Positions 7,902 to 16,072 are shown, numbered from the stretch's first letter. The stretch: 64,000 nucleotides of DNA from DASSBR01 sp035708085 (GCA_035708085.1 DASSTE010000047.1:73672-137671); one strand, 5' to 3'. Notes: generated from the letters alone by a model not told the origin. Made by a program: numbers and translations.

Positions 7902-8525
7902 TCAGTCCGTATCAGTCGCCAGCAACAACCCGCACCGCGACTCGTGCAAATTAACGAAAAAGTAAGCCAGATCGCAGCCGGCGCCGGCGAACCAGCACGA
8001 AAAACCGGGATCCAGCCCAAACAGCCAGACCTCGTCCGGCTCGGCATCCTCGAATAACGCATCCGCATAATCGCGTACCAGCTCGGCTGCCTGATCGGGC
8101 TCCGCCCCGGCACCACCGAATCCGGCCGATGTTAACGCGAAATAAATGGCATCCAGAAACTGCTGCACATCTTCGTGCCAAATCCCCTCCTCCATCAGGT
8201 ATGCCAGCGAGCAGCCGGCAATCGGCGCGGGCAAATCGCCATTCGCGGCGATATCCCACAGCGCTGCCAGCGCGTCGGCAGGCGTTACTTGGCTCGCGCC
8301 GCCCGCGTCCAGTTCGAACACCTCGAACAGCAAATCGCCCTGGCGCCAGTAACGCAAGATCTCGTCGTGCACCCGATCGAGCACTTCCTGTCGCGATGCC
8401 GGCAGCGCCGCCGGCGCCGGCGCTTCGAAAGCGCTTGCGTCGAGGTCCTCGTCCTGAATATCGAAAGTTTCCACGTCTTCGCTGTGGAAGCCCGTGCCGC
8501 CGGCCGGCCCATCCCAGTCGATCAT
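7902..8525 (-). CDS. Acidic protein of unknown function in the metX-cysteine dioxygenase unit
   Basis: I do not recognise this 207-residue protein. It is strongly acidic, has no signal peptide or transmembrane helix, and has a Pro/Ala-rich patch near residues 32-45. A helical region with VHDEILRYWRQGDLLFEVFEL follows, and the end is aromatic- and Cys-containing (GLDPGFSCWFAGAGCDLAYFF). The ATG at 8525 is chosen because GGGAGAGGGG precedes it and it starts 13 bp after the stop of the cysteine dioxygenase-like gene; longer starts would overlap that gene. It is the last gene of the metX unit on the minus strand. Confidence 0.6.
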   Translation of the reverse strand: MIDWDGPAGGTGFHSEDVETFDIQDEDLDASAFEAPAPAALPASRQEVLDRVHDEILRYWRQGDLLFEVFELDAGGASQVTPADALAALWDIAANGDLPAPIAGCSLAYLMEEGIWHEDVQQFLDAIYFALTSAGFGGAGAEPDQAAELVRDYADALFEDAEPDEVWLFGLDPGFSCWFAGAGCDLAYFFVNLHESRCGLLLATDTD

Positions 8526-8538
8526 CGCCCCTCTCCCG

Positions 8539-9135
8539 TCAGTCGTCGAAACACAGTTGCCGCGAACTGCGACGGAACCAGCCATCGCCGAGCGGCTCAA
8601 AAACGTGACACTCCGTCATCGCGCGTTCGTAGATATGCAGCGATACCGCCGGCTCCGACGCGCTGCCATTGACGATGCGATGATATTCGTAGGGCGGGAT
8701 CAGCGACCCTGCGGTGCCGGTGCGGGCGACGTGATTCCGGCGCCGCGCAAAGCGGTAACGATCCCGCTCCTCGCACTCAAGCAGTTCGTACTGCTCCACC
8801 TCGATGCAGCCGGCACAGACGCCCTCAACGCACCACAAACCGGCATGATCGTGCAGCGCCGTGCCCTGCTCCGGCGCCCACGTCATCGCCACGACCGAGT
8901 AGCCGTAGCGGTCGCTGCGATACAGTTCGTGGCGCTGATAATGGTCGGCGGAAGGCCGGTAGCACACTGGTGGCAGATCGAAATCGCCATTGCCGATCAG
9001 GCTGCTCAATACCCGCTTGACGGCACCCGTGACGGTGGCCGCGTCGGAACCTCCCATCGCTTCATCAAGCGCATCAACAAGCCGCTCGCTCCCGGGAAAA
9101 CCCGCGGAAGATGCATTTGTCTGGGAGACGGCCAT
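8539..9135 (-). CDS. Cysteine dioxygenase type I family protein (cupin)
   Basis: The 198-residue protein carries the cupin motif of thiol dioxygenases: ALHDHAGLWCVEGVC supplies two iron-binding His, and EYHRI in the second cupin motif supplies the third. The family adds O2 to cysteine (or 3-mercaptopropionate) to make the sulfinic acid in the cytoplasm; which thiol is used here cannot be told. The ATG at 9135 fits the family N-terminus and has TATACT six bases upstream instead of a ribosome-binding site; a GTG at 9162 would add nine residues. It lies 30 bp after a MetX-family gene, which puts sulfur amino-acid synthesis and oxidation side by side. Confidence 0.85.
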   Translation of the reverse strand: MAVSQTNASSAGFPGSERLVDALDEAMGGSDAATVTGAVKRVLSSLIGNGDFDLPPVCYRPSADHYQRHELYRSDRYGYSVVAMTWAPEQGTALHDHAGLWCVEGVCAGCIEVEQYELLECEERDRYRFARRRNHVARTGTAGSLIPPYEYHRIVNGSASEPAVSLHIYERAMTECHVFEPLGDGWFRRSSRQLCFDD

Positions 9136-9141
9136 GGGCGG

Positions 9142-9147
9142 AGTATA
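9142..9147 (-). promoter_or_regulatory. Candidate -10 element TATACT of a leaderless cysteine dioxygenase transcript
   Basis: Read on the minus strand, TATACT is followed by CCGCCC and then the ATG at 9135. Six bases is the normal distance from a -10 box to the transcription start, so the message would begin at the start codon. No Shine-Dalgarno site is present. Confidence 0.45.
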
Positions 9148-9165
9148 GCCCGATAACGGCACCGA

Positions 9166-10245
9166 CTACAGATAACTTCCGACCGCCGCGGTAAACCGAT
9201 CGTAATCGACCAGGAAGGCGTCGTGTCCCTGCAGCGAGTCGAATGCCTCGTAGCGCACGGTCGCCCCGGCGCGCTTCATCAGGCCGGCCAGCGCCTGCTG
9301 CTGCTCGATCGGATACAGAAAGTCGGTCTTGACGCCAATAACCAGCGCGCCATCGCAGTGGAGCTTACGTGCAAGCTCGGCGGCGGTGCCGTGTTCGCGA
9401 ACGTCGAAGAGATCCATCGCGCGCGACAGGTACAGATAGCAATTGGCATCGAAGCCGCCGATGAAATCGCGCGCGCGCGCCTCGAGATACGCCTCGACCT
9501 CGAACTCGATGCCGAATGGCTCGGCCGGCGGCTTCTTCGTTCGCCGGCGGCCAAAACGCTCCTTCCATTCCGCCGCCGAACGGTACGACAGCATGCCGAG
9601 CTTGCGCGCATCGCGCATGCCGGCGATCGGCTGCTCGGCCGGCGGATAATAACCGCCACGCCAGGCCGGATCGCTGCGGATCATCTCGCGCTGCAGCGAG
9701 TGCATTGCGATCGTCATCGGGACGGAATAAGGGCCGGTCGAAATCAGGATCAGATGGTCGCTCGCGCCGGGAAATTGCAGCGCGAAAGCGAGCGCCGACA
9801 TTCCGCCGAGCGACGGGCCGACGACCGCGTGCAGATGGTCGATACCGAGTTTTGCCAGCGCGGCGTGCGCTGTCGCGGCGATGTCCTCGATAGTGAGTTC
9901 GGGAAAATCGAGCTGCCACGGTTCACCGGTCGCCGGATTGATCGATGCGGCGCCGGTCGAGCCGAAGCAACTGCCGAGCGAGTTGACGCAAATCACGAAA
10001 AAGCGGTCGCTGTCGATCGGCTTGCCCGGCCCCACCATCGGCTCCCACCAGCCTGGCGCGGGATCGGCCGGCGCCGACGCGGCATGCGCGTCCGGCGACA
10101 GGCCCGTCAGGATCAGAATCGCGTTGCTTTGGTCGGCGTTCAGCCCCCCCCAGGTTTCATACGCGATCTCCACAGCCGGCAGTTTGCCGCCGCGGCGCAT
10201 TCGGTAGGGCTCATCCAGCGTGACGAGTTTTCGGTTCTTATTCAT
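9166..10245 (-). CDS. metX: MetX-family O-acyltransferase (homoserine O-acyltransferase or serine O-succinyltransferase)
   Basis: This 359-residue alpha/beta-hydrolase has nucleophile elbow GPSLGGM (catalytic Ser), catalytic Asp in GVKTDFLYP and His in QGHDAFLVD. Strings such as LTGLSPDAHAA, GWWEPMVGPG and CVNSLGSCFGSTG resemble MetX-like proteins of Xanthomonadales, for which serine O-succinyltransferase activity has been reported. The more usual activity is acetylation of homoserine for methionine synthesis. Residues fixing acyl donor and acceptor cannot be judged with certainty here. The ATG at 10245 has no obvious ribosome-binding site. The gene heads a minus-strand unit with the cysteine dioxygenase-like gene, and the hairpin after der precedes it. 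Confidence 0.88.
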   Translation of the reverse strand: MNKNRKLVTLDEPYRMRRGGKLPAVEIAYETWGGLNADQSNAILILTGLSPDAHAASAPADPAPGWWEPMVGPGKPIDSDRFFVICVNSLGSCFGSTGAASINPATGEPWQLDFPELTIEDIAATAHAALAKLGIDHLHAVVGPSLGGMSALAFALQFPGASDHLILISTGPYSVPMTIAMHSLQREMIRSDPAWRGGYYPPAEQPIAGMRDARKLGMLSYRSAAEWKERFGRRRTKKPPAEPFGIEFEVEAYLEARARDFIGGFDANCYLYLSRAMDLFDVREHGTAAELARKLHCDGALVIGVKTDFLYPIEQQQALAGLMKRAGATVRYEAFDSLQGHDAFLVDYDRFTAAVGSYL

Positions 10246-10268
10246 GGGCGGGGGAAGGATAAGGGGTC

Positions 10269-10335
10269 AAGGGTTAAAGGTGAAGGGTAGAGGGCAAGAA
10301 TCGCCGCTTCCCTTTACCCTTCACCTTTTACCCTT
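10269..10335. repeat. Long near-perfect hairpin of AAGGGTR words, overlapping the 3' end of der
   Basis: The arms 10269-10298 and 10307-10335 pair over about 29 bp with two mismatches and one bulge, around the loop AATCGCCG. Each arm is a run of diverged AAGGGTTA/AAGGTGA/AAGGGTA words. The right arm contains the last codons and TGA of der. The element can act as a terminator for der or a 3'-end stabiliser ahead of metX. It shares the 10-mer CAAGAATCGC with the repeat at 52750-52830. Confidence 0.75.
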
Positions 10336-11709
10336 CACCCATTTCTTCAATCTCTTTTTCTTTTCGATCTGGCGCGGCGTCAGCTTGTTGCGCCTGCCGG
10401 CATACGGGTTTTCGCCGCTGCGAAACTCGATTCGGATCGGCGTGCCGAAGAGCCTGAAGTGCTCCCGAAACGCGTTGGCAAGGTAGCGCCGATACGTGTC
10501 CGGCACCGCGCCGGTCTGGTTACCGTGCACGACGATCAGCGGCGGACGTCGGCCGCCCTGGTGCGCGTAACGCAGCTTGATCCGCCGCCCGCGGATCAAC
10601 GGCGGCGGATGCGCCGCGACTGCCTCGGCCAGCACCTGCGTCAGCTCGTTCGTATTGAGATCGGCCTCGGCCGCCCGGCGCGCCTCGTCGACCGCGCCAA
10701 ACAGGTCGCCGATCCCGCTGCCGTGCAGCGCCGAAATGAAATGAATGCGCGCGAAGTTCAGAAACGGCAGCTTGACGTCGATCAGCCGGCGCACCTCGTT
10801 GCGCTGGTTCGTATCGAGCCCATCCCACTTGTTGATCCCGATCACCGCCGCCCGGCCACGCTCCAGCGCCAGCCCCAGCAGCGACACATCCTGGTCCGTC
10901 ACGCCTTCCTGCGCATCGATCAGCGCGATCACGACCGCGGCACGATCGATCGCCTGCAACGTCTTGACGATACTGAACTTCTCGATCGCCGCCTGAACGC
11001 GACTGCGCCGCCTGACGCCCGCGGTATCGATCAGTGTATAACGCTGGCCGCCGCGCTCCAGCTCGATCGCAATGCTGTCGCGCGTAGTGCCGGGCTCTGC
11101 CGAAGCGACGACACGTTCATCTCCCAGGAGGCGGTTGATCAGGGTGGATTTGCCGACATTGGGCCGCCCGATAATCGCGATCGCCGGCGCCGCCTCATCT
11201 TCGGGCTCCGCCTCCGTCTCGGGCAATTCGGCCAACACGGCATCCACCAACGCCTCGATGCCACGGCCGTGCGCTGCCGCAATCGCCCATGGCGAACCCA
11301 GTCCCAGCGAATGAAACTCGGCCACGGCCAGATCGGAGGCAACCCCCTCCGTCTTGTTCACCGCCAGAAAAACGCTTTTGCCGGTCCGCCGCAGTTCCGA
11401 CGCAATCCGCTCATCCGCCGGCGTCAGCCCGGCGCGGCCGTCGACCAGAAACACCACCGAATCCGCCTCGGTCACCGCTCGCCGCGTCTGCCGCGCCATC
11501 AGTTCGGCCAGCGTGTCCGCCTCGGCTTGCAGCCCGCCGGTGTCGATCACGACATAGCGACGCGAGCCGACGAGCGCGTAGCCGTACTGCCGGTCACGAG
11601 TAAGACCGGGCTCGTCGGCGACAAGCGCATCCCGACTGCGCGTCAGCACGTTGAACAGCGTGGATTTGCCGACGTTAGGGCGGCCGACGAGGGCGATTAC
11701 GGGAAGCAT
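10321..11709 (-). CDS. der: Ribosome-assembly GTPase Der (EngA)
   Basis: The 462-residue protein has two tandem GTPase domains: G1 motifs GRPNVGKSTLF (about residue 8) and GRPNVGKSTLI (about 185), with DTAG/DTGG switch motifs and NKTE/NKWD specificity motifs. A C-terminal KH-like domain follows at about 365-450. Der acts in maturation of the 50S subunit. Length is normal for gammaproteobacteria, but the last residues (KKWVKGKR) are encoded by one arm of the AAGGGTR hairpin. The order bamB-der matches other gammaproteobacteria. Confidence 0.97.
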   Translation of the reverse strand: MLPVIALVGRPNVGKSTLFNVLTRSRDALVADEPGLTRDRQYGYALVGSRRYVVIDTGGLQAEADTLAELMARQTRRAVTEADSVVFLVDGRAGLTPADERIASELRRTGKSVFLAVNKTEGVASDLAVAEFHSLGLGSPWAIAAAHGRGIEALVDAVLAELPETEAEPEDEAAPAIAIIGRPNVGKSTLINRLLGDERVVASAEPGTTRDSIAIELERGGQRYTLIDTAGVRRRSRVQAAIEKFSIVKTLQAIDRAAVVIALIDAQEGVTDQDVSLLGLALERGRAAVIGINKWDGLDTNQRNEVRRLIDVKLPFLNFARIHFISALHGSGIGDLFGAVDEARRAAEADLNTNELTQVLAEAVAAHPPPLIRGRRIKLRYAHQGGRRPPLIVVHGNQTGAVPDTYRRYLANAFREHFRLFGTPIRIEFRSGENPYAGRRNKLTPRQIEKKKRLKKWVKGKR

Positions 11710-11731
11710 GCGTATTAGGTTAACCGAAAGA

Positions 11732-11757
11732 GCCCTTCGACAAGCTCAGGGCGAACA
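11732..11757. repeat. REP-like palindromic repeat unit (GCCCTTCGACAAGCTCAGGGC core)
   Basis: A short imperfect palindrome lies 23 bp upstream of der. On the minus strand it translates to VRPELVEG, a peptide I recognise from many spurious short ORFs in unrelated bacterial genomes. This marks it as a widely dispersed intergenic repeat rather than a gene. Confidence 0.6.
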
Positions 11758-11841
11758 GAAACGGCCATCTCTATCTTCTCTTGCCGGCACGACGGCCGGG
11801 TTCTTCTCCCGCGACATCGAGCGCAGCCGAAGATCGGGCAG

Positions 11842-11866
11842 TCCGCTGCACAGGATGTGCTGCGGA
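11842..11866. repeat. Hairpin TCCGC-T-GCACA / TGTGC-T-GCGGA
   Basis: A ten-base-pair stem with one T-T mismatch and a GGA loop lies in the non-coding stretch between der and bamB. Together with the REP-like unit and the GC hairpin at 11906 it fills the 222-bp gap. No coding sequence is supported there. Confidence 0.5.
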
Positions 11867-11905
11867 CCAAGCCGCCGGGCCGGGATACCGGCACCCAATA
11901 AGCCC

Positions 11906-11920
11906 GCCGCCGCAGGCGGC
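11906..11920 (-). terminator. Candidate terminator stem GCCGCC-GCA-GGCGGC after bamB
   Basis: A perfect 6-bp GC stem with a 3-base loop lies 12 bp after the bamB stop on the minus strand. The downstream sequence GGGCTTATTGG has no true U-tract, so termination would be weak or Rho-assisted. Confidence 0.35.
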
Positions 11921-11931
11921 ACAAATAAATC

Positions 11932-13074
11932 CTATTGAGCCGCAGGAAACCGATATGCCACCAATTCCCCATCATCAGTCAAAACCAAAAGCGTATCCCC
12001 AGCCACAACCGGCGCAGCCGAAATCCCGGCCGAATCCGCCTGCACCCGCGCAACCAGCTCACCGGTCTTCTGCGACAGAAAATGCACATACCCGGCAAAG
12101 TCGCCCATCGCGACCGTGCCGTGAAACGGCGTCGGCCGGGTCAGCGACCGCGCCCGCATTGCAGCCTGCTTCCAGACCATATCCCCGCTCGCCGCGTTGA
12201 CCGCATGCACCACGCTGTCCGAATCCGTCACGTAGAGCTGTTCGTCGGCGTAGCTGACCCCGGTGTAACTCGACATCGGGATGCTCCAGAACGGCTGCCC
12301 GCCGGTTGCGCTGAGCGCCGCCAGCTTGCCATGGTACGTCACGGCGTACACGAAACCGAGGCCGACGACGGGGCGGCCATCCAGGTCGATCAACTGCTGC
12401 AGCTCGTTTTCGCCGCTCGGCTGGCCGATCGGCGCTTCCCAGAGTACTTTGCCGTCCTTGAGCGACACCGCGAGCAGCGTGCCGTCGTCGAACCCGGCAT
12501 AGACAACGCCACGGTCGATCACCGGCGTCGCATCGCCGCGCAGGCTCAGACGCGGCACGTCGCGCGACAGGGTCCAGAGCTGGTGGCCGTCCGCCGCCGA
12601 CAGGCCAATGAGATGCCCATCGCCCGTCCGCACCACAACGACACCGTCGCCCACCGCCGGCGCGGCAATGACGATGCTGTCCACGTAATGCTTCCACAGC
12701 TCATGCCCGTCCTTTATGGCCAGCGCCTCGACGTAGCCCTCGGTCGAACCGACAACGACAACATGGTCGCCGACGCCGGGACCGCCGCCGACCTTGAGTC
12801 CGGTGTCGGTGCGCCACAGCCGCGAGCCCGACTGCACGTCCCAGCCGCTGACACTGCCGTCACGGCCGCCGACGAACACGCTTTTGCCGTCCACCGCGGG
12901 CACCAGGCCGAGCAAGATGCCGTCCTCGCCCGCGCCGACGTCGGAACTCCACGCCTCGCTGACCTTGACCTTGGGCGTGAACTTGACCAGCGGTGCCGGC
13001 GGCTCGGAGTTATCCTTCGCGCCACACGCCGCCAGAAACAGCGCCGCGGCCAGAACGATTAGAAGCCGCTTCAT
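11932..13074 (-). CDS. bamB: Outer-membrane assembly lipoprotein BamB (YfgL)
   Basis: The 380-residue lipoprotein has a signal peptide with lipobox LAAC (Cys17), followed by PQQ-type propeller blades with repeated G-x-D/H-x-L-W turns such as SGSRLWRTDTG, DGHELWKHY, DGHQLWTLS and DGKVLWEAP. BamB binds BamA in the Bam complex and helps insert beta-barrel proteins into the outer membrane. Its start overlaps the yfgM stop by 4 bases, and yfgM overlaps hisS in turn, so hisS-yfgM-bamB is one transcription unit. Confidence 0.95.
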   Translation of the reverse strand: MKRLLIVLAAALFLAACGAKDNSEPPAPLVKFTPKVKVSEAWSSDVGAGEDGILLGLVPAVDGKSVFVGGRDGSVSGWDVQSGSRLWRTDTGLKVGGGPGVGDHVVVVGSTEGYVEALAIKDGHELWKHYVDSIVIAAPAVGDGVVVVRTGDGHLIGLSAADGHQLWTLSRDVPRLSLRGDATPVIDRGVVYAGFDDGTLLAVSLKDGKVLWEAPIGQPSGENELQQLIDLDGRPVVGLGFVYAVTYHGKLAALSATGGQPFWSIPMSSYTGVSYADEQLYVTDSDSVVHAVNAASGDMVWKQAAMRARSLTRPTPFHGTVAMGDFAGYVHFLSQKTGELVARVQADSAGISAAPVVAGDTLLVLTDDGELVAYRFPAAQ

Positions 13075-13751
13075 GACTTGCCCGCCGTTGCCGGCTTGGC
13101 ACTCGCGGTGTGCTGCAGCTTCAACTTGAGCAACGCGTCGCTGCCTGTCCCGTCGGCCTGTGCCGCGAGGGCGGCCTGATACGCCTGATGTGCCTTGGCG
13201 ATCTCGCCCAGCGCCCGATACGCGTCGCCGCGGACTTCGTCATACAGCGACGCAAATCCGCCGGCATCCTTCACCGACAGCGTCTTCAGCGCGTCCTTGG
13301 CCTGCTTGTTCGCGATCTGCACGCGCGCGAGCCGCAGCCGGGCGAGCAGTTTCAGGCTGCCGTCGTCGCTATGCTGCACGACCCATTGCAGATGCTGGAT
13401 TGCCTGATCGGCCCTGTTTGCGACGACTTCCGTGGCGGCCAGACCCAACGCCGCCTGCGCCGCATACGGCGTGTCGTCGTAATTGGTGATCAGGTTTTTG
13501 CCGATGGCCTCGGCCTCGCCGCTCTTGTTCTTGTCGTTGCTGGCGGCCGGCTTGTTCAGCGCCTGCTCGAACTGCGCGTAAAGCGCCGATGCATTGTATT
13601 CGCGCTGCGCCCGGTAGTGCTGCCACCAGCGCCAGCCGCCGATGATCGCGAGGCCGATCGCCAGGCCGACAATGATGAACGTGCCGTTGGCCTTCCACCA
13701 GGCTTTGAATTTTTCCCACTGTTCGTCGTCGGAAATGTAACCGTCTGTCAC
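13071..13751 (-). CDS. yfgM: YfgM-family periplasmic chaperone ancillary protein
   Basis: The 226-residue protein has a short cytoplasmic N-terminus, one transmembrane helix (FIIVGLAIGLAIIGGW, about residues 25-40) and a TPR-like helical periplasmic domain, the TPR_21 arrangement of YfgM. In E. coli YfgM associates with the SecYEG translocon and PpiD and links to the Rcs response. It starts with GTG inside a GTGA overlap with the hisS stop. The final Lys/Ser-rich tail overlaps the bamB start. Confidence 0.9.
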   Translation of the reverse strand: MTDGYISDDEQWEKFKAWWKANGTFIIVGLAIGLAIIGGWRWWQHYRAQREYNASALYAQFEQALNKPAASNDKNKSGEAEAIGKNLITNYDDTPYAAQAALGLAATEVVANRADQAIQHLQWVVQHSDDGSLKLLARLRLARVQIANKQAKDALKTLSVKDAGGFASLYDEVRGDAYRALGEIAKAHQAYQAALAAQADGTGSDALLKLKLQHTASAKPATAGKS

Positions 13752-15040
13752 GAGTCGTTACTCCTGAGTCTCTTGAGTTCGTCTGCCAAGCAGTCAATCA
13801 GCGCCGTCCAGGCGACCGGCCGCTGCGCCTCGTCCGTGCGCAGCGGCTTGAGCGTCGCCGATTCATTTGCTACTTCGTCGTCGCCGAGTATCAGCGCAAA
13901 CCCTGCGCCGCTGCGATCGGCCTTCTTGAGCTGCGACTTGAAGGAGCCGCCGCCGCAATTCAGTATCAGCGCGAGATCCGGCACCGCATCGCGCAACTGC
14001 GCCGCCAGCTTGAAACCGGCGCGTTCGGCTGCCTCGCCAACTCGCACGAGATAGACGTCCGGCGTGCGCGGCGGCGTCTCGACGCCCTCTTCGGCCAGCA
14101 GCGCAATCAGCCGCTCGACGCCGAGCGCCCAGCCGATCGCGGGCGTCGGCCGGCCGCCGAGTTGCTCGACGAGCGCATCATAGCGGCCGCCGGAGCAGAT
14201 CGCATCCTGGGCGCCGAGGCGGTCCGTCACCCACTCGAACACGGTGCGGCTGTAGTAGTCGAGCCCGCGTACCAGGCGCGGGTTGATGTCGTAGGCGACG
14301 CCGATCTCATCCAACAGACCGCACAGCGCGTCGAAGTGCTCCCGCGATTCGCTGTCGAGATGTTCCTGCAGGCTGGGGGCGGCGGCGATCAACGGCGCGA
14401 GCGCCGGATCCTTGCTGTCCAGCAGCCGCAGCGGATTGATCTCCAGGCGCCTTTGCGCGTCCGCATCCAGCTTGTCGCGATGATCGCCGAAATACTCGAC
14501 CAGCACGTCGCGATAAGCGGCGCGCGCTTCGCCCGTGCCGAGCGAGTTCAGCTGCAGGCGCGCGTGGCGGATGCCGAGCCGCGCCCACATGCGCGCCGAC
14601 ATCGCGATCAACTCGGCATCGATGTCCGGTCCTTCGAACCCGTAGGCCTCGGCGCCGATCTGGTAGAACTGGCGATAGCGTCCCTTCTGCGGCCGCTCGT
14701 GGCGGAACATCGGCCCCGCGTACCAGAGCCGCTGCGTCTGGTTGTAGGTCAGGCCGTGCGTCAGGGCCGCGCGTACGCAGCCCGCGGTTGCTTCCGGGCG
14801 CAAGCTCAACGACGCGCCATTGCGATCCTCGAAGGTGTACATCTCCTTCGAGACGATATCGGTCGCCGCGCCAATCGAACGCGCGAACAATTCCGTACTT
14901 TCGACCACCGGCACGCGGATCTCGCGGTAGCCGTGGTTTTCGAGCACTGCGCGAATCGTGTCCTCGACGTACTGCCAGACGTGGCTTTCGTCCGGCAGAA
15001 TGTCATTCATGCCGCGGACGGGTTGGATGCGTTCAGTCAT
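13748..15040 (-). CDS. hisS: Histidyl-tRNA synthetase
   Basis: The 430-residue class II synthetase has motif 1 near the N-terminus (PVVESTELFARS), motif 2 (YAGPMFRHERPQKGRYRQF), the histidine-specific LVRGLDYYSRTVFEW strand and motif 3 (GGRPTPAIGWALGVERL). A C-terminal anticodon-binding domain follows from about residue 330. It charges tRNA-His in the cytoplasm. It begins directly after the rodZ stop with no spacer. In many gammaproteobacteria ispG sits between rodZ and hisS; it is missing here. Confidence 0.97.
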   Translation of the reverse strand: MTERIQPVRGMNDILPDESHVWQYVEDTIRAVLENHGYREIRVPVVESTELFARSIGAATDIVSKEMYTFEDRNGASLSLRPEATAGCVRAALTHGLTYNQTQRLWYAGPMFRHERPQKGRYRQFYQIGAEAYGFEGPDIDAELIAMSARMWARLGIRHARLQLNSLGTGEARAAYRDVLVEYFGDHRDKLDADAQRRLEINPLRLLDSKDPALAPLIAAAPSLQEHLDSESREHFDALCGLLDEIGVAYDINPRLVRGLDYYSRTVFEWVTDRLGAQDAICSGGRYDALVEQLGGRPTPAIGWALGVERLIALLAEEGVETPPRTPDVYLVRVGEAAERAGFKLAAQLRDAVPDLALILNCGGGSFKSQLKKADRSGAGFALILGDDEVANESATLKPLRTDEAQRPVAWTALIDCLADELKRLRSNDS

Positions 15041-16072
15041 TCAGGGAGAGGATGGATTGTCGGCAAACGGGGGATTGTCGCCGAGCTTGCGAATCGTGAA
15101 TCGCGCGGTATCGTCGGAGCGTGTGTATTCCTTGGTATCGATGACGTTGCCGGCAGTCAGCACGCGCACGTTCGGCGCGTTGCCGAGAAACACGTGCAGT
15201 GGCGGCTCGCCGTTCAGGTACAGTGTCTGGCCCCCGTGCGCGAGGCCGTAGTACAGCCGCTTGCCATTGGCATCGTCAACTTCGACCCACGAATCGCCGG
15301 TCAGCCGCAACGCGAGCGGCAGACCGTTGGGCACGTCCGCCGCCGGGACTTGCGCCTTCTTGTTCTCCGGCGTCGGCGTGACCGCCGCCGTCGCCGGCTG
15401 CTTCGCGGCTGGAGGCTGCGTTACCGCGTTTGTTGACTTGCCGGCGGCGCTGCCGGCGATCGTCGGTGGCGCCTGCGTCGCCGGCTGACCGACGCCGGCC
15501 CGGGCACCTTGCGCGGCAGCCGTCTTCGACTGCGCCAGCGGCACGACGGCATGACTTTGCGCCGCCGGCGCCGCGTTGAGTGTCGATGGCAGCGGTTGCA
15601 CCGTCCCGCCCTGTTGCGGCTGGTGCGCGATCTGCCGCAGACCGGACAGCTCGTGGTTCTGATACAGCCACCAGCCGATTGCAGCAACGATCAGCGCCAG
15701 CACCAGCCAGGCGATCCGTGAACCCCAGCCGCTGCTTTCGTCCATCCTGACGCCGTGATGCACCTGCGTCTGCAATGCCGGCGCGGCGCCCCTTTCCAGC
15801 GCCTCGTAATCGGCCACAATGGCAACCGGATCAAGCTTCACCAGGCGCGCGTAATTGCGCAGGTGACCCTTAACGAAAATCGGCGCGCCGAGCGAGTCGA
15901 AGTCGCCGGCTTCAAGTGCAATCACAACCGACTGATCGAGATTCAGCGACTGCGCGATCTGCGCCTCGCTCAAGCCGACGCGTTCACGGCCGGCACGCAG
16001 GCGCTGGCCGATCGGCAGCGACTCGACGCCGCCGTTGTCCTCGGGTGCGCGTTCGGGTTCGTCAGCCGCCAT
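15041..16072 (-). CDS. rodZ: RodZ-like cytoskeletal protein (HTH + TM + DUF4115)
   Basis: The 343-residue protein starts with an Xre-type helix-turn-helix region (about 20-95: IGQRLRAGRERVGLSEAQIA). A single transmembrane helix follows (about 115-135: IAWLVLALIVAAIGWWLY). A low-complexity Ala/Pro/Gln linker (about 140-235) leads to a C-terminal DUF4115 beta domain (about 240-330). This is the RodZ plan: it anchors MreB to the inner membrane to keep rod shape. Its start lies inside the pilW 3' end (11-base overlap), and its stop abuts hisS. Confidence 0.88.
   Translation of the reverse strand: MAADEPERAPEDNGGVESLPIGQRLRAGRERVGLSEAQIAQSLNLDQSVVIALEAGDFDSLGAPIFVKGHLRNYARLVKLDPVAIVADYEALERGAAPALQTQVHHGVRMDESSGWGSRIAWLVLALIVAAIGWWLYQNHELSGLRQIAHQPQQGGTVQPLPSTLNAAPAAQSHAVVPLAQSKTAAAQGARAGVGQPATQAPPTIAGSAAGKSTNAVTQPPAAKQPATAAVTPTPENKKAQVPAADVPNGLPLALRLTGDSWVEVDDANGKRLYYGLAHGGQTLYLNGEPPLHVFLGNAPNVRVLTAGNVIDTKEYTRSDDTARFTIRKLGDNPPFADNPSSP

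Noticed and set aside
11715..11975. Small minus-strand frame containing VRPELVEG
   Set aside because: This is the typical translation of a dispersed intergenic repeat, and it overlaps the bamB end.
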